Below are positions 61,551-64,000 of a stretch of DNA of 64,000 nt, one piece after another (the stretch's first letter is position 1; every line of letters starts with the position of its first letter). Under the pieces are notes generated by a model, which saw only the letters and a list, made by a program, of their open reading frames with translations, had not been told where the DNA came from and searched no databases. The DNA lies in NCBI RefSeq assembly GCF_021295345.1, contig NZ_JAIMJB010000018.1, positions 1 through 64,000 of the forward strand. The letters run 5' to 3'. Position numbers and translations under genes: made by a program. The DNA is from Motilimonas eburnea (lineage in GTDB: Bacteria; Pseudomonadota; Gammaproteobacteria; Enterobacterales; CBDFNC01).

Positions 61551-62102
61551 ATGAAACATTTGTTCATCTTGGGCGCACTAAGTGCTGGGCTGGTGAGCGG
61601 CGCTAGTCAAGCTCAATGCCTTGATTTTTTGCAAACAACAAAACAAAAACTTAATTCAGACCAGCAAGTTGACTTGTGCGAGTTAACCCAAGGTAAAACT
61701 GTGCTGATCGTCAATACCGCCAGTAATTGTGGCTTTACCCCTCAATTTAAGGAGCTAGAGCAACTGCATCAAGACTACCAAGATCAAGGTTTGGTGGTGC
61801 TTGGCTTTCCATCGGATGATTTTTTTCAAGAAGAAGACAGTGAAAAAGACACCGCTAAAGTTTGCTATGTTAACTATGGCGTGACCTTTAATATGTTTGC
61901 GCCCATTTCGGTCAGGGGTAAGCAAACCGACCCCATCTTTAAGCACCTGACGGCACAATCGGCCTCGCCGAAGTGGAATTTTTACAAATATTTAGTCAGC
62001 GCCGATGGTAAGCAGGTCAAGCACTTTACCAGTACCACTAAACCAAGCAGTGATGACTTTCAGCAAACATTACAAGCCATGTTGGCTAAGGCAACACAAT
62101 AA
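61551..62102 (+). CDS. Exported glutathione-peroxidase-family protein
   Basis: 183 residues. A signal peptide (about 1-21) is followed by the thioredoxin-fold domain. The active-site Cys lies in NTASNCGFTPQ (near 60), and the Trp-Asn pair is in WNFYKYL (near 143). The usual FPxNQF segment reads FPSDDF, so the catalytic Gln is missing. It probably reduces peroxides in the periplasm. Preceded by a candidate ECF11 promoter. GGGGGAAAC lies upstream of the ATG. Confidence 0.9.
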   Translation: MKHLFILGALSAGLVSGASQAQCLDFLQTTKQKLNSDQQVDLCELTQGKTVLIVNTASNCGFTPQFKELEQLHQDYQDQGLVVLGFPSDDFFQEEDSEKDTAKVCYVNYGVTFNMFAPISVRGKQTDPIFKHLTAQSASPKWNFYKYLVSADGKQVKHFTSTTKPSSDDFQQTLQAMLAKATQ

Positions 62103-62188
62103 GTGAGTGATCTTATTTTACTTTAGTTTGTTAGGTGTTAATTTGGCCGCTGAAACTTAGGCCCCATCGCAACATTTGGAGAACGACC

Positions 62189-63202
62189 TTGTCTCGATTT
62201 ACTGCGCTAACGGAAAACGCGCATGAAAAATTATCAGCCAGCACAGGCGTGCTATTAACCAATTTAGGCACGCCAAAGGCCCCAACCGCGGCGGCGCTAC
62301 GTCCTTATTTGAAGCAATTTTTATCTGATCCTCGCGTGGTGGAAATCCCACGCTTGGTGTGGATGATTATTCTCCACGGTATCATTTTGCGCGTTAGGCC
62401 GGCTAAATCCGCCAAGCTGTACCAAAGCATCTGGATGGAAGGCGGCTCGCCTTTGCTAGTACATAGCCAAAACCAGCGTGATAAGTTACAGCAGCAACTC
62501 GATGCACAGGGGTTAAACGTTAAGGTCAAGCTAGCGATGCGCTATGGTGAGCCAGATTTGGCTAAGGTGATGCGTGAATTTCAGCAAGAAGGTATACGCA
62601 AGGTGGTGGTATTGCCACTTTATCCGCAATATTCAGGGCCCACCACGGGGTCGACCTTTGATGCGGTGAGCCGCGAGCTCAATCAATGGCGCTTTGTGCC
62701 GCAGTTGCACTTTATTAACAGCTATCATGACGACCCCAACTACATCACGGCATTGGCTAATTCGATCCGTGAAGACATCGCTGCTAATGGCATGCCCGAC
62801 AAATTAATATTGTCTTATCATGGCATGCCCAAACAGTTTTTCGACAACGGCGATCCTTACTATTGCCTGTGCATGAAAACCTCTCGCCTCGTGGTTGAGC
62901 AATTGGGATTAGATAAAGACCAAGTGATCACCTGTTTTCAATCGCGCTTTGGCAAGGCGGAATGGCTCAAACCTTACACCGACGCCACCTTAACTGGACT
63001 GGCTGAGCAAGGGATTAAAAATGTCGCGGTTGCTTGTCCGGCATTTAGTGCCGATTGTTTAGAAACCTTGGAAGAAATGGTGCATGAAAACCGCGATGTG
63101 TTTATCGAAGCGGGTGGTGAGCAATACCGCTATATTGCCGCATTAAACGATCGCGATGACCATATCGAGATGATGACAAAGCTGGTTAAACCCTATCTAT
63201 AA
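62189..63202 (+). CDS. hemH: Ferrochelatase
   Basis: About 338 residues, TTG start at 62189 with TTGGAG seven bases upstream; a frame from an ATG at 62135 has no site. Family segments are GVLLTNLGTPKAPT (near 20), LPLYPQYSGPTTGSTFD (near 150), the active-site His in LSYHGMPKQ (near 212) and PAFSADCLETLEEM (near 287). It inserts iron into protoporphyrin IX, the last step of heme synthesis. Porphyrins generate singlet oxygen, which fits the ChrR-RpoE neighbourhood (inference). Confidence 0.93.
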   Translation: MSRFTALTENAHEKLSASTGVLLTNLGTPKAPTAAALRPYLKQFLSDPRVVEIPRLVWMIILHGIILRVRPAKSAKLYQSIWMEGGSPLLVHSQNQRDKLQQQLDAQGLNVKVKLAMRYGEPDLAKVMREFQQEGIRKVVVLPLYPQYSGPTTGSTFDAVSRELNQWRFVPQLHFINSYHDDPNYITALANSIREDIAANGMPDKLILSYHGMPKQFFDNGDPYYCLCMKTSRLVVEQLGLDKDQVITCFQSRFGKAEWLKPYTDATLTGLAEQGIKNVAVACPAFSADCLETLEEMVHENRDVFIEAGGEQYRYIAALNDRDDHIEMMTKLVKPYL

Positions 63203-63532
63203 GTTTTTCATGTTCCAGTAAATAATAAAAAAGCACCTGTAATAGGTGCTTTTTTATTTTCTCTTTGATGGCGAAGGGGCATGGCAACCTCAATATTAAA
63301 GCGCCTGACTAGCTAAAATTGGGTTTAGCCGAACGAGTGTTATCACTGCAATTACCCTTCATGTAACAAAACGTTCTTCCTTCCTTTCCAGATCACTGAA
63401 TGCAAAAAAATATTGTACCTATCTCATTTTTGCTTCTTTATCAGATAAATAGCACGACATCGACCATACTGTTAGTGAACCATAAGAAGATCAGGGACGT
63501 AATCAAACCATCGAAATTTAAGCGGACAGTCA
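63203..63532. other. Gap between hemH and folM
   Basis: It holds the hemH terminator (63227) and presumably the folM promoter. No TGATC-N17-CG element was found. A chance open frame starting at 63400 overlaps folM in another phase and is not supported. Confidence 0.5.
63227..63257 (+). terminator. Terminator after hemH
   Basis: AAAAAAGCACCT, a 5-base loop, then AGGTGCTTTTTT form a clean stem with a T tract about 25 bases past the stop. Confidence 0.87.
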
Positions 63533-64000
63533 ATGAAACCAAGTATTGTTATTACCGGCGCGGGGCAAAGAGTGGGTCTAGCCCTAGCCAAGCATTATGT
63601 TGCCAAGAGGTATCAGGTGATCGTCAGTTATCGCAGCCATCGAGCAGGTGTGGATGAATTACGGGAGTTAGGCGTGATTTGTATTCAAGCCGATTTTGCT
63701 CACCAGCAGGGCATCGATGACTTCATTGCTCAAGTGCAGGCTAATACCACCACCATTCGGGCCTTGATCCACAATGCGTCAGATTGGGCGGCAGAAAAAC
63801 ATAGCCCAGATTTAGCTGGTTTGATGACACAAATGATGCAAGTGCATGTGCAAGTGCCTTATCAGATCAACCACGCTTTAGCGCCTTTGCTGCTAGCCTC
63901 AGAGCAGGCCGATATTATTCACTTCACCGATTATGTTGCCGATAAAGGTAGCCAAAAACACATGGCGTACGCCGCCAGTAAAGCCGCATTAGCTAACCTA
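63533..64000 (+). CDS. folM: Dihydromonapterin reductase FolM, partial (runs off right edge)
   Basis: 156 residues are visible and the frame is open to the end of the window. It is a short-chain dehydrogenase with the NADP-binding motif VITGAGQRVGLALAKHY (near 5-20). The conserved HNASDW segment lies near 80 and the catalytic YAASKAA near 145. FolM reduces dihydromonapterin to tetrahydromonapterin, a pterin cofactor. The next gene and the stop lie outside the window. The start is the ATG after GGACAGTCA. Confidence 0.88.
   Translation, partial: MKPSIVITGAGQRVGLALAKHYVAKRYQVIVSYRSHRAGVDELRELGVICIQADFAHQQGIDDFIAQVQANTTTIRALIHNASDWAAEKHSPDLAGLMTQMMQVHVQVPYQINHALAPLLLASEQADIIHFTDYVADKGSQKHMAYAASKAALANL

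Noticed and set aside
62107-62130. An ECF11-type promoter for hemH (TGATC present after the peroxidase gene)
   Set aside because: No CG element occurs at the 17-base distance found in the other three promoters.
63400-63657. An 85-residue plus-strand open frame before and over folM
   Set aside because: It overlaps the clear folM frame in another phase for over 100 bases and shows no family features.

Overview
The window is the replication-origin region of a gammaproteobacterial chromosome. The gene order atpC-to-atpI, parB-parA, rsmG, mnmG, oriC, mioC, together with rpmH-rnpA-yidD-yidC, dnaA-dnaN-recF-gyrB and glyQ-glyS-tusA, is typical of the Shewanella/Alteromonadales-Vibrionales side of the class. 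The genus cannot be fixed from the sequence. Base composition is moderate, and 14 GATC sites in oriC point to a Dam/SeqA-type organism.

Layout. 1-572 holds the promoters and leader of an rRNA operon that runs off the left edge on the minus strand. 573-7483 is the complete F1Fo ATP synthase operon (minus). 7708-11975 carries parB, parA, rsmG and mnmG (minus). 11998-12336 is oriC. 12466-20343 contains mioC, an orphan response-regulator receiver, a four-gene bufferin/HvfABCD-type operon (a modified copper-binding peptide), a MaoC-like hydratase, ogt, a 1-kb gene-poor stretch with a candidate small RNA, tmaR, a TPR protein and a HAD phosphatase. 20412-27253 holds a SNF2/SWIM helicase, an M48 lipoprotein protease, a PadR regulator and a Na/phosphate transporter. 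27604-34320 is a two-gene defence-like insertion: a nuclease-STAND ATPase resembling Avs proteins, then an AlbA_2/HATPase protein. 34395-38313 is rpmH-rnpA-yidD-yidC and mnmE (minus). 39261-45277 is dnaA-dnaN-recF-gyrB (plus). 45708-55640 holds avtA, udp, a DUF389 protein, a periplasmic orphan, a peroxiredoxin, glyQ-glyS, tusA and a small membrane protein. 55672-59097 is a response regulator-histidine kinase-sugar-binding protein operon (minus). 59306-64000 holds an RpoE-ChrR (ECF11-type) pair, a LON-domain protein, a glutathione peroxidase, hemH and the start of folM.

How it works together. ParA and ParB have three 16-bp palindromic parS sites to act on. One lies inside the recF coding sequence, one just after gyrB and one upstream of udp, all about 30-35 kb from oriC. 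The ECF sigma factor has three candidate promoters with the same TGATC-N17-CG architecture, in front of itself, the LON-domain gene and the glutathione peroxidase. This suggests a local singlet-oxygen/peroxide response. REP-like palindromes with covarying stems occur at three intergenic places, and a possible MITE lies near ogt.

The items most worth a second look are the bufferin operon, the Avs-like gene with its in-frame G9 tract, the ECF11 promoter set, the parS site inside recF, the permease-less kinase/sugar-binding-protein operon, and the 1-kb region with a strong orphan terminator.
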